The position numbers were made by a program, and so were the translations under genes. The notes beneath the pieces were generated by a model. The model saw only the letters and a program-made list of their open reading frames with translations, ran no database searches and was not told where the DNA came from. From an uncultured Oscillospiraceae bacterium (GTDB lineage Bacteria; Bacillota; Clostridia; Oscillospirales; Acutalibacteraceae): a stretch of 7,196 nt of DNA. Shown here piece by piece: positions 1 through 5,142 of this stretch. Each line of letters opens with the position of its first letter. The first letter of the stretch is position 1. The stretch covers positions 1 to 7,196 of the forward strand of contig USDZ01000086.1 in NCBI GenBank assembly GCA_900553525.1, given 5' to 3'.

Positions 1-35
1 CTCCAGATGAGCTTCCACATAAACGATTTTACACG

Positions 36-72
36 AAAACCGGTTTGGATATTGGCGTCCAAGCCGGTTTTT
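36..72 (+). terminator. Intrinsic terminator of an upstream gene
   Basis: A 14-bp stem (36-49 with 58-71, one G-U pair) closes an 8-nt loop and runs into five T residues (68-72). The left arm begins with four A residues, so the hairpin could also work on the minus strand. The gene it serves lies left of the window. A TGA at 8-10 could be that gene's stop codon, but too little sequence is present to say. Confidence 0.8.
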
Positions 73-167
73 CAATGCGCTGAAAAAGGGGGGCACAAAG
101 CACATTTCTCTATTTTTTGTCCTTTCGGCCTCCGCCAATAAAAACCATTTGGAAACGAGGCGCTTCC

Positions 168-196
168 ATGACATTTTCGCCCGAAAACGGTAAAAT
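168..196 (+). promoter_or_regulatory. Promoter of the serine recombinase with a dyad in its spacer
   Basis: ATGACA (168-173, 5/6 match to the -35 consensus) and TAAAAT (191-196, 5/6 match to the -10) are separated by exactly 17 nt. The spacer contains the inverted repeat TTTTCG-CC-CGAAAA (174-187), a typical position for a repressor site. Transcription would start near 203. The ribosome-binding site AAGGGGGGG (215-223) lies 8 nt before the ATG at 232. Confidence 0.6.
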
Positions 197-231
197 ATAA
201 AACAAGTGCCGAATAAGGGGGGGACGGTCGT

Positions 232-861
232 ATGGAGAACCATGTTTACGGATATATCCGGGTGTCCAGTGCCGACCAGAACGAGGAGAGACAGGTCATC
301 GCCATGCGGAAGATGGAGGTGCCGGAAAAAAACCTGTATATCGATAAACAATCGGGCAAGGATTTCGACCGCCCAAAATACAAAAAACTGGTCAAGCGTC
401 TGAAAAAGGGCGATTTGCTCTATGTGTTGAGCATCGACCGGCTTGGCCGTAACTATGAGGAGATCCAGGAGCAATGGAGGCTGCTGACCAAAGAAAAAGG
501 CGTGGACATCTGTGTCATCGACATGCCGCTGCTGGATACCCGGCACGGCCGGAATCTGCTGGGCACGTTCATTGCCGATCTTGTTCTGCAAATCCTGTCC
601 TTTGTGGCTCAGAACGAACGGGAGTCCATCCGCAAGCGGCAGGCGGAGGGGATCGCAGCGGCAAAAGGCCGGGGTGTGAAATTCGGCAGACCGCCTCGTC
701 CGCTGCCGGACGGATTCGACGAAGTCTATCGCGCCTGGAGGAATAAAAAATTAACGCTCCGGCAGGCGGCGGAAGCTTGCGAAATGCCGGCCGGGACATT
801 TTATTCCAAAGCCGTCAAGCTGGAAAAGGGATTTTGGGAAGGATCGGACGGAGATTTATAG
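232..861 (+). CDS. Small serine recombinase (resolvase/invertase family)
   Basis: This is a complete 209-residue site-specific recombinase of the Tn3-resolvase/Hin-invertase family. Such enzymes cut and rejoin DNA through a serine-DNA covalent intermediate. The N-terminal catalytic domain has the YIRVSS motif, with S12 as the likely nucleophile and R10 beside it. The SIDRLGRN motif carries R70 and R73, the other active-site arginines. The long E-helix (about 105-140, including VAQNERESIRKRQAEG) is followed by the usual KFGRP link. The C-terminal helix-turn-helix spans about 160-195 (LTLRQAAEACEMPAGTFYSKA). The length fits the family and no catalytic residue is missing. The start is set by a G-rich Shine-Dalgarno site 8 nt upstream. 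Target sites cannot be identified with confidence. No transposase or second recombinase lies nearby, so this could be a stand-alone invertase or resolvase, or a remnant of a mobile element. Confidence 0.93.
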   Translation: MENHVYGYIRVSSADQNEERQVIAMRKMEVPEKNLYIDKQSGKDFDRPKYKKLVKRLKKGDLLYVLSIDRLGRNYEEIQEQWRLLTKEKGVDICVIDMPLLDTRHGRNLLGTFIADLVLQILSFVAQNERESIRKRQAEGIAAAKGRGVKFGRPPRPLPDGFDEVYRAWRNKKLTLRQAAEACEMPAGTFYSKAVKLEKGFWEGSDGDL

Positions 862-920
862 TAAAATTTTGTAAAAACTGAATTTTTTTTAAACTTTAAA
901 CATATTAGGCAAAATAGGGC

Positions 921-949
921 TTGCAAATTCTGAAAACAGGGTGTAAACT
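921..949 (+). promoter_or_regulatory. Promoter of the dockerin-cohesin operon
   Basis: TTGCAA (921-926) and TAAACT (944-949) are separated by 17 nt, each with 4/6 matches to the sigma-A consensus. A very AT-rich stretch (about 861-915) lies directly upstream and could act as an UP element. The start of transcription would be near 956. This leaves roughly 340 nt of leader before the dockerin ATG. Confidence 0.5.
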
Positions 950-955
950 ATCGAC

Positions 956-1298
956 GATGGGTACAGTAGTCAGATTTTGTAAAGGAAGACGTTTCTAGAC
1001 CGGGGCATTTTAGCAACCGAGGTGCGGGGGACTTGTGCGGTGGGAAAGTCGTCCGTCTGTTCCGATTGAACCGCCTCGTGGCGGGAGCCGGCCGTTTGTA
1101 CCCGTTCGGTGGGCTTCTGCTATTGGATTTTTCCCGTCCGCTGGGCTGCGTTCACGTCTGCATTTTGGAGACGTGCTGCGGCCCGCTGTGTCTACCGGGC
1201 TGGCCGACAGGCTCGGATGTCTCGGAAAGAGGGGGACTGTGTATAAGAGCGGTAGCGAATTTTTGCAGTAAAAACAGAACGACAAGGAGGCTTATCAC
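956..1298 (+). ncRNA. Long structured 5' leader of the dockerin-cohesin operon (candidate cis-regulatory RNA)
   Basis: The 437 bases between the recombinase stop and the dockerin ATG hold no credible gene: the short open frames there lack ribosome-binding sites and protein-like composition. What is visible is RNA structure. The strongest hairpin spans 1142-1185: a 9-bp outer helix with three G-U pairs, a small internal loop, then a perfect 7-bp helix CACGTCT/AGACGTG (1153-1159 with 1169-1175). A 7-bp hairpin with a G-U and a U-G pair lies at 1195-1216. CCGCC-TCGT-GGCGG (1071-1084) can form alone, or its left part can pair with CGAGG..CGG at 1018-1027, so two conformations compete. Weaker stems lie at 1030-1050 and 1101-1113. 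I do not recognise a known riboswitch class; the cyclic-di-GMP, cobalamin and SAM consensus cores are absent. Function is inferred only. Confidence 0.4.
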
Positions 1299-1751
1299 AT
1301 GAAAATGAAAAAAAGTCTTGCCGTGGTGTTGTCTGCTGTGATGATGGCGGCGGCCGTTGTCCCGGCGGCGGTTTCCGCGGACGAAGCGGTCAAGAATGAC
1401 AATTCTGCCTACACCACCGGTGATTCCACGACCGGCGGCTCTACCACTGGCGGTTCCACCACGGGTGGCTCCACGACCGGCGGTTCCACCACTGGCGGTT
1501 CCACCACGGGTGGCTCCACTACTGGTGATCCCACCACGGGTAGTGGCCTGTCCGGCGATGTGAATGATGACGGAGCAGTCACCAATATCGATGCGCTGAT
1601 GATCTTGAAGTATGTTGTGGGCGACCTCACTGCGGAAGATCTGCACGTCGATCGCTGCAATGTGAATGGAGACGGTGAAGTCAACAACTTCGATGCCCAG
1701 ATGGTCCTGGAATATGTTGTCGGCGATATCGACGGATTTCCTGTGAATTAA
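1299..1751 (+). CDS. Small secreted dockerin-only protein with STTGG-repeat linker
   Basis: The 150-residue product has three parts. Residues 1-27 form a signal peptide (KMKK, hydrophobic core, cleavage likely after AVSA). After a short acidic stretch, residues 39-82 form a Thr/Gly/Ser linker with six perfect STTGG units. Residues 85-145 form a type I dockerin with two calcium-loop repeats. Loop 1 has ligand positions D87, N89, D91, T95 and D98. Loop 2 has N121, N123, D125, E127, N129 and D132, with Asn in place of the usual first Asp. Each loop is followed by the expected helix (MILKYVVG, MVLEYVVG). Dockerins bind cohesins on scaffold proteins and normally carry an enzyme; here no catalytic or binding module is attached. 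The start is supported by AAGGAGG (1284-1290), 8 nt upstream. The next gene encodes a cohesin protein 29 nt downstream, with no terminator between them, so co-expression is likely. Function is unknown; it may be a plug, adaptor or competitor for the neighbouring cohesin. Confidence 0.93.
   Translation: MKMKKSLAVVLSAVMMAAAVVPAAVSADEAVKNDNSAYTTGDSTTGGSTTGGSTTGGSTTGGSTTGGSTTGGSTTGDPTTGSGLSGDVNDDGAVTNIDALMILKYVVGDLTAEDLHVDRCNVNGDGEVNNFDAQMVLEYVVGDIDGFPVN
1425..1529 (+). repeat. 15-bp tandem repeat encoding the STTGG linker
   Basis: Seven consecutive 15-bp units encode six STTGG and one STTGD. A higher-order 45-bp period is visible: units 1-3 (1425-1469) and units 4-6 (1470-1514) differ at only two positions, both synonymous. 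The last expansion was probably a duplication of a three-unit block. Such a tract can change length by slippage or unequal recombination. Confidence 0.9.
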
Positions 1752-1780
1752 GGAATTAAAAGGAATACGAGGTGAAACCT

Positions 1781-2758
1781 ATGAAAAGACTGCTTTCTGT
1801 TCTTTTTGTGGCTGTGCTGGCGATTGCGTGCATGTCGATGTCGGCATTCGCTGCGGGCACGGTAGTGAGCGTATCCGATGCGTATGTGAATCCGGACGAA
1901 ACCGTTACGGTGGACGTGTCCATCACCGGTAACACCGGATTTGAGACCTATCTGATGGCGCTGACCTATGACAACACCAAACTGGAACTGGTGGAAGTCA
2001 CGAAGGGCGAGTTGCTGGGAGACAGCATGTTCGTGTACAGTGCCGATACCGGCAAAGTGACCGCGATCAGCACGGAAATGATCACGGGCGACGGCGTTCT
2101 GTTTACGGCTACGTTCAAGGCGATTGCCGAGGACATGGGCGAGACGCCGGTTGGCTTGGATATCGACAATATCGGCTACCTGGGCGAGGACAACCAGCCG
2201 GTAGAGGTTGAGACGGAGCCGGTTGAAGACGGCACGGTGAACATCCATGTTTGCGAGCCGGTTGCAGTGGAAGAAGTGCCGGCGAGCTGCGAGGCCGATG
2301 GCATGGAAGCGCACTACAAGTGTGAGGTGTGCGGCAAGCTGTATGCTGACGAGGCGGGCACGCAAGAAGTGACGGCGGAGTCTCTGGTGATTGAGGCGAC
2401 CGGCCACAGCGCAGAGAAGGTGGAAGCGAAAGATGCGACCGCCACGGAGGATGGCAACATCGAGTATTGGTACTGCGAAGCGTGCGGCAAGTACTTCAAG
2501 GATGAGGCGCTGACGGAGGAAATCTCGAAAGAGGATACGATCATCCCGGCCACCGGCGAAAAGCCGACGGATCCCACAGATCCCACAGATCCTACAGATC
2601 CGACGGATCCTACAGAACCGACAGAGCCGACGGAACCGTCTGAAGGCGGCCCGGATACCGGCGCCTATACCAACGTTCTGCTGGCGGTGCTGCTGATTGC
2701 GGCGGCCGGCGTGGCGATGGGCACGGTTGTGTACGTCCAGAAGAAGAAAGCGCAATAA
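1781..2758 (+). CDS. Cell-wall-anchored single-cohesin protein
   Basis: With the ATG at 1781 the product is 325 residues. Residues 1-24 form a signal peptide (SAFA cleavage site). Residues 27-156 form one type I cohesin-like domain, with the family's LTYDNTKLELVEV strand and the G-DGVLFTATFKA strand. Two 50-residue repeats follow (about 160-260), each with one CxxCGK motif (C181/C184 and C232/C235) and ending in ATG; such repeats are common in clostridial surface proteins and may bind zinc. A TDP/TEP-repeat stalk covers 263-286. The C-terminus has the sorting signal PDTG (291-294), a hydrophobic segment (about 299-319) and KKK, so sortase anchoring is predicted; the motif begins GPDTG rather than LPxTG. 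I chose ATG 1781 because GAGGTG (1769-1774) lies 6 nt upstream. A GTG at 1772, preceded by AAAAGGA, would add three residues and cannot be excluded. The likely partner is the dockerin protein encoded just upstream. A strong terminator follows. Confidence 0.92.
   Translation: MKRLLSVLFVAVLAIACMSMSAFAAGTVVSVSDAYVNPDETVTVDVSITGNTGFETYLMALTYDNTKLELVEVTKGELLGDSMFVYSADTGKVTAISTEMITGDGVLFTATFKAIAEDMGETPVGLDIDNIGYLGEDNQPVEVETEPVEDGTVNIHVCEPVAVEEVPASCEADGMEAHYKCEVCGKLYADEAGTQEVTAESLVIEATGHSAEKVEAKDATATEDGNIEYWYCEACGKYFKDEALTEEISKEDTIIPATGEKPTDPTDPTDPTDPTDPTEPTEPTEPSEGGPDTGAYTNVLLAVLLIAAAGVAMGTVVYVQKKKAQ
2567..2638 (+). repeat. 9-bp tandem repeat encoding the TDP/TEP stalk
   Basis: Eight in-frame 9-bp units encode five Thr-Asp-Pro and three Thr-Glu-Pro triplets. 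The TDP-coding units are near-identical at DNA level (ACAGATCCC type), which suggests recent expansion. Proline- and acid-rich stalks of this kind space wall-anchored domains away from the peptidoglycan. Confidence 0.85.
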
Positions 2759-2769
2759 TTTGCGGCTGC

Positions 2770-2806
2770 AAAAGCGCCGGCCTCTCAAAGAGGCCGGCGC
2801 TTTTTT
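2770..2806 (+). terminator. Intrinsic terminator of the dockerin-cohesin operon
   Basis: A perfect 12-bp GC-rich stem (2774-2785 with 2789-2800) with a CAA loop is preceded by four A residues and followed by six T residues (2801-2806). It begins 12 nt after the cohesin stop codon. Confidence 0.95.
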
Positions 2807-2828
2807 ACTGTATTAGGAAGAGAGTTCG

Positions 2829-2873
2829 AATTGCGCTTTGCCATGGCGAAACCTGGGCAAAGCGCAATTTTTT
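2829..2873 (+). terminator. Second terminator-like hairpin
   Basis: A perfect 14-bp stem (2829-2842 with 2856-2869) closes a 13-nt loop and is followed by a T run (2868-2873). The orientation fits plus-strand termination. It lies only 22 nt beyond the operon terminator, so it is either a backup terminator or the end of a separate, unseen transcript. No gene lies between the two hairpins. Confidence 0.6.
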
Positions 2874-3125
2874 GTTCCTTATTTTCTGACGGTGTTTCGC
2901 CCTTTGTTCTACAAAAGGATAACACCGGACATTCCGTTTTGCCATTCTCTTGAAGAAGCACCGGCACCCCGCCTCATAGATATGCCGCGGCTTTTCCCCT
3001 CTTCCCTACTCCGTTCTCGGGCTTGCGCCCCATATTGGCGGAAGACAGGGAATCCTCGCCATATTTGTGCACGAAAAAGCCAGAATTTCCCCGGCTGTTG
3101 AAAATACCCCTTTGTCCCCGTCCGG
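2874..3125. other. Non-coding interval with one stem-loop
   Basis: No convincing gene is present; short open frames on both strands lack ribosome-binding sites and resemble no family. A stem-loop spans 2890-2927: CGGTGTT pairs with AACACCG (7 bp), and inside it CCTTTGT pairs with ACAAAAGG with one bulged A and a TCT loop. It has no T tract on either strand, so it is not an ordinary terminator. Apart from the weak minus-strand terminator at 3074-3096 I see nothing else. Confidence 0.5.
3074..3096 (-). terminator. Weak intrinsic terminator of the nadA-tcdA operon
   Basis: Read on the minus strand, AGCCGGGG-AAA-TTCTGGCT (3096 down to 3078) forms a stem of four Watson-Crick pairs at the base plus several G-U pairs. 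It is followed by five T residues (3078-3074). It lies about 30 nt after the tcdA stop. The stem is weak, so termination may be partial. Confidence 0.45.
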
Positions 3126-3842
3126 TCAGCCCTGTCCGGTGAGATCCCGCACCACGGCGGAGGCCAGCAAAAGGCCGGCGGCGGGCGGGACAAAGGATAC
3201 GCTTCCAGGCGTCCGCCGCCGGGCGGATTCGGCGGTGTCCTCTTCGTACAAGGGAGTTCGCGGAGGTTCGTCTGAATACACCACTTGGAGATGCAGAATC
3301 CCCCGTTTTTTCAGTTCCCGCCGCATAACGCGGGCCAGGGGACAGACGCGAGTGTCCGCGAGATCGGCCACCCGCAGCCGGGATGGGTCGAGCTTATTTC
3401 CCGTGCCCATGCAACTGATCAACGGCACCCCGGCTTCTTTCGCGCGCTGTATGAGAAGCAGCTTAGAGGTCACGGTGTCGATAGCGTCCACGATATAGGA
3501 AAACGCCGTCAAATCCACTTCGTCGGCGTTGGTGGCATCGTAAAAAATGGGGTGGGCCGTCACGTCCGCCTCGGGGTGGATGTCCAACAGGCGGTCCCGC
3601 ATTACCTCGGCTTTGAGCCGTCCGAGTGTGCTGTGAAGAGCGGCGGCCTGCCGGTTTAGATTGGACAGGGCGATCTGGTCGGGGTCGAACAGGGCCAACC
3701 GCCCGATCCCGGCGCGGCCAAGAGCCTCTGCCGCCGTACCGCCGACCCCGCCCAAGCCGAATACCGCTACCGCCGCGCTACGCAGCGTATCCATCGCCGC
3801 ATCCCCGAGCAGCATGCGGGCGCGGGAAAATGGCTCCTCCAT
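3126..3842 (-). CDS. tcdA: tRNA threonylcarbamoyladenosine dehydratase (TcdA/YgdL, ThiF-MoeB superfamily)
   Basis: TcdA uses ATP to cyclise the t6A base at position 37 of ANN-decoding tRNAs to ct6A. The 238-residue product shows the E1-like adenylation fold: nucleotide-binding GLGGVGG at 29-35, the DPD acidic turn (53-55), NLNRQ (61-65, with the arginine that contacts ATP in this superfamily) and VDAIDT (118-123). The block CMGTGNKLDPSRLRVADL (144-161), then CPLARVMRRELKKRGI, is characteristic of TcdA rather than ThiF or MoeB, and no ThiS/MoaD partner gene is nearby. The C-terminal PGSVSFVPPAAGLLLAS is also typical. The ATG at 3842 is preferred because AAAGGGAG (3851-3858) lies 8 nt upstream; a TTG at 3878 would add 12 residues unlike the family. 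It follows nadA by 38 nt on the same strand and probably shares its transcript. Confidence 0.9.
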   Translation of the reverse strand: MEEPFSRARMLLGDAAMDTLRSAAVAVFGLGGVGGTAAEALGRAGIGRLALFDPDQIALSNLNRQAAALHSTLGRLKAEVMRDRLLDIHPEADVTAHPIFYDATNADEVDLTAFSYIVDAIDTVTSKLLLIQRAKEAGVPLISCMGTGNKLDPSRLRVADLADTRVCPLARVMRRELKKRGILHLQVVYSDEPPRTPLYEEDTAESARRRTPGSVSFVPPAAGLLLASAVVRDLTGQG

Positions 3843-3880
3843 AAACGGCACTCCCTTTCTTGTCCCGGGGTTGGGCAATC

Positions 3881-4816
3881 TTATCCTAGACGGATCATTT
3901 CATCGATGCAGCGGCGGGCCAGCCGCATGGTCTCGGCGTCCATGGTGATCTCCGCCGCCGCCGGATTCCCTTCTCCGGACAGAAGCGCATATACGTCGGC
4001 GAGAGTAGTGGCCTTCATGTCGGGGCAGATCAACCGGGCCGTCAGTGGATAGAACCGCTTTCCCGGACAATCGTACTGCAAATGCTCCACAATGCTGATC
4101 TCGGTGCCGATCAGGAATTCCCGTTCTCTGCTGGCTGCGGCATAGTCCATGATCGCGGCGGTGGAACCCACAAAATCGGCCTGTTCCACCACAGCGGGCG
4201 GACATTCCGGATGCACCAACAGCGGGACCCCCGGATGGGCGGCCCGCGCGTTTTCCACGTCGGCAGGCGTCACCGCGCCGTGGACGGGACAGCCGCCCGG
4301 GAAGAGTTCGATCTCTTTGTCCGGCACCATCTTCTGCACATAGCGGCCGAGGTTGCCGTCCGGGATAAACAGTATCTTGTTCTGCGGCAGGGAACCCACG
4401 ATTTTGACCGCCGACGAAGAGGTGACGCAGACATCGCAGACGGTTTTCAGCGCCGCCGTGGTGTTGATATAAGCGACGACCGGGACTTCCGGATTCACCT
4501 GTTTGTACCGTCGGATATCCTCGGGGGTAAACTGTTCCGCCATGGGGCAGCCGGCGGCAGGATTGGCGAGATAGACGGTCTTGTCCGGGGAGAGAAGCTT
4601 GGCCGTCTCCGCCATGAACCGCACGCCGCAGAACAGCAGGGTGTGCTGTGGCGCCCGGCCCGCCATGACGCTGAGTTGATAGGAATCCCCGGTGAAATCC
4701 GCCACCTCGACAATTTCACGCGCCTCGTAACTGTGCGCCAGGAGGCAGACATCCTGCTCCTGTTTCATCCGCCGGATATCCTCCTGCATCTTCGCTATGG
4801 TTCTCTTCTCCGCCAT
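3881..4816 (-). CDS. nadA: Quinolinate synthase NadA
   Basis: NadA condenses iminoaspartate with dihydroxyacetone phosphate to quinolinate in de novo NAD synthesis, using an oxygen-sensitive [4Fe-4S] cluster. The 311-residue product is of family length for the compact clostridial type. Numbered from the ATG at 4816, the three cluster cysteines are C90 (NPAAGCPMAE), C176 (FPGGCPVHG) and C264 (LICPDMKATTL), with the spacing known for the family. Other landmarks are AHSYEAREIVEVADFTGDS near the N-terminus, AYINTTAALK, PDGNLGRY, HPECPP, the GSTAAIMDYA loop and IGTEISIVEHL. The start is ambiguous: GTG 4825 adds three residues, but GGAGAGGGTG (4823-4832) is best placed, ending 6 nt before the ATG at 4816. 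No nadB or nadC is in the window, so the rest of the pathway must lie elsewhere. It is first in an operon with tcdA. Confidence 0.96.
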   Translation of the reverse strand: MAEKRTIAKMQEDIRRMKQEQDVCLLAHSYEAREIVEVADFTGDSYQLSVMAGRAPQHTLLFCGVRFMAETAKLLSPDKTVYLANPAAGCPMAEQFTPEDIRRYKQVNPEVPVVAYINTTAALKTVCDVCVTSSSAVKIVGSLPQNKILFIPDGNLGRYVQKMVPDKEIELFPGGCPVHGAVTPADVENARAAHPGVPLLVHPECPPAVVEQADFVGSTAAIMDYAAASREREFLIGTEISIVEHLQYDCPGKRFYPLTARLICPDMKATTLADVYALLSGEGNPAAAEITMDAETMRLARRCIDEMIRLG

Positions 4817-4857
4817 CTGCGACACCCTCTCCGCCTTGTTCGGTTTTTAACAGGTCT

Positions 4858-4886
4858 AGTATACCATGTTTCAGTTGCCTGAACAA
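4858..4886 (-). promoter_or_regulatory. Promoter of nadA-tcdA with inverted repeats
   Basis: On the minus strand, TTGTTC (4886-4881) and TATACT (4863-4858, 5/6 match) are separated by 17 nt, and TGG directly before the -10 makes it an extended -10 promoter. The -35 lies within CCTTGTTC (4888-4881), which recurs inverted as GAACAAGG (4841-4834) in the short leader. A second imperfect dyad (TGTTTCAG-TTGC-CTGAACA, plus strand 4868-4886) covers the spacer. These could be operators; neither matches the NiaR or NrtR consensus as I know it. Confidence 0.6.
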
Positions 4887-5061
4887 GGGTCCGGCCGGGT
4901 ACGGGAGGCCGCTTTCGTCTTTGATATGCCGAAAGGTCCGGCCTTTTGGAACGGTTCCCGCGCCGGCCGTCCCCGATCGTCGCCGTTGGCTGTGGGGATG
5001 CCGGCCCGTGCAGCCATCTGTTTTCAAAATGCGGGGGAAAACGGTGGTAAAAAGGCGGCGC
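4887..5061. other. Non-coding region between divergent promoters with two long hairpins
   Basis: No gene is supported here. Hairpin A (4907-4943) has GGCCGCTTTCG pairing with CGAAAG plus CGGCC, 11 bp interrupted by a 3-nt bulge, and is followed by TTTT on the plus strand. Hairpin B (4962-5005) has GCCGGC/GCCGGC plus TCCCC/GGGGA around an 18-nt loop. The sequence GGTCCGGCC occurs twice (4888-4896 and 4935-4943). By the two promoters identified, neither hairpin lies inside a coding transcript. They may be a small RNA, a transcription barrier, or chance structure in GC-rich DNA. Confidence 0.4.
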
Positions 5062-5089
5062 TTGCATCTTTCCCGGGAAATGGTATAAT
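5062..5089 (+). promoter_or_regulatory. Promoter of the DRTGG-GHKL-hydrogenase operon with a palindromic operator candidate
   Basis: TTGCAT (5062-5067) and a perfect TATAAT (5084-5089) are separated by 16 nt, and TGG before the hexamer makes it an extended -10. The spacer contains the perfect 12-bp palindrome TTTCCCGGGAAA (5069-5080). A repressor bound there would occlude RNA polymerase. It is not a Rex box. Transcription would begin near 5096, giving a leader of about 47 nt. Confidence 0.75.
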
Positions 5090-5142
5090 GAAAGAAAATC
5101 CCCGTTATCCGGACAGGCCGATACGAAAGGACGGATCATGCT

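Noticed and set aside
1..35. 3' end of an upstream gene
   Set aside because: A TGA at 8-10 just before the 36-72 terminator is suggestive, but two codons are not enough to support a coding call.
956..1298. Known riboswitch or RNase P RNA in the leader
   Set aside because: The conserved cores of the cyclic-di-GMP riboswitch and of RNase P (GAGGAAAGTCC, ACAGAA..GGCTTA arrangement) are absent; partial resemblances such as AGAAC..GGCTTA are coincidental and overlap the ribosome-binding site.
1010..1302. Short open frames on both strands in the leader (1033-1302 and 1035-1271 plus, 1010-1285 minus)
   Set aside because: They have no ribosome-binding sites, no protein-like composition and no recognisable family; the region is better explained as a structured leader.
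1425..1529. CRISPR array
   Set aside because: The 15-bp units are directly adjacent without spacers and are translated in frame as STTGG.
1152..1687. Long antisense open frames across the dockerin gene
   Set aside because: They are open because the 15-bp repeat has no stops in any frame. The products are repetitive (VVEPP-type or GGT-type) with no start signal, and the plus strand encodes a clear dockerin.
1748..2788. 346-codon minus-strand frame opposite the cohesin gene
   Set aside because: Its product is Arg/His-rich low-complexity sequence, a shadow of the plus-strand gene, which has clear domains, a ribosome-binding site and a terminator.
2838..3101. Plus-strand open frame in the 2811-3125 gap (and minus-strand frames 2785-2967 and 2909-3193)
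   Set aside because: Starts lie inside the terminator hairpin or lack a ribosome-binding site, the products resemble nothing, and the frames overlap known elements.
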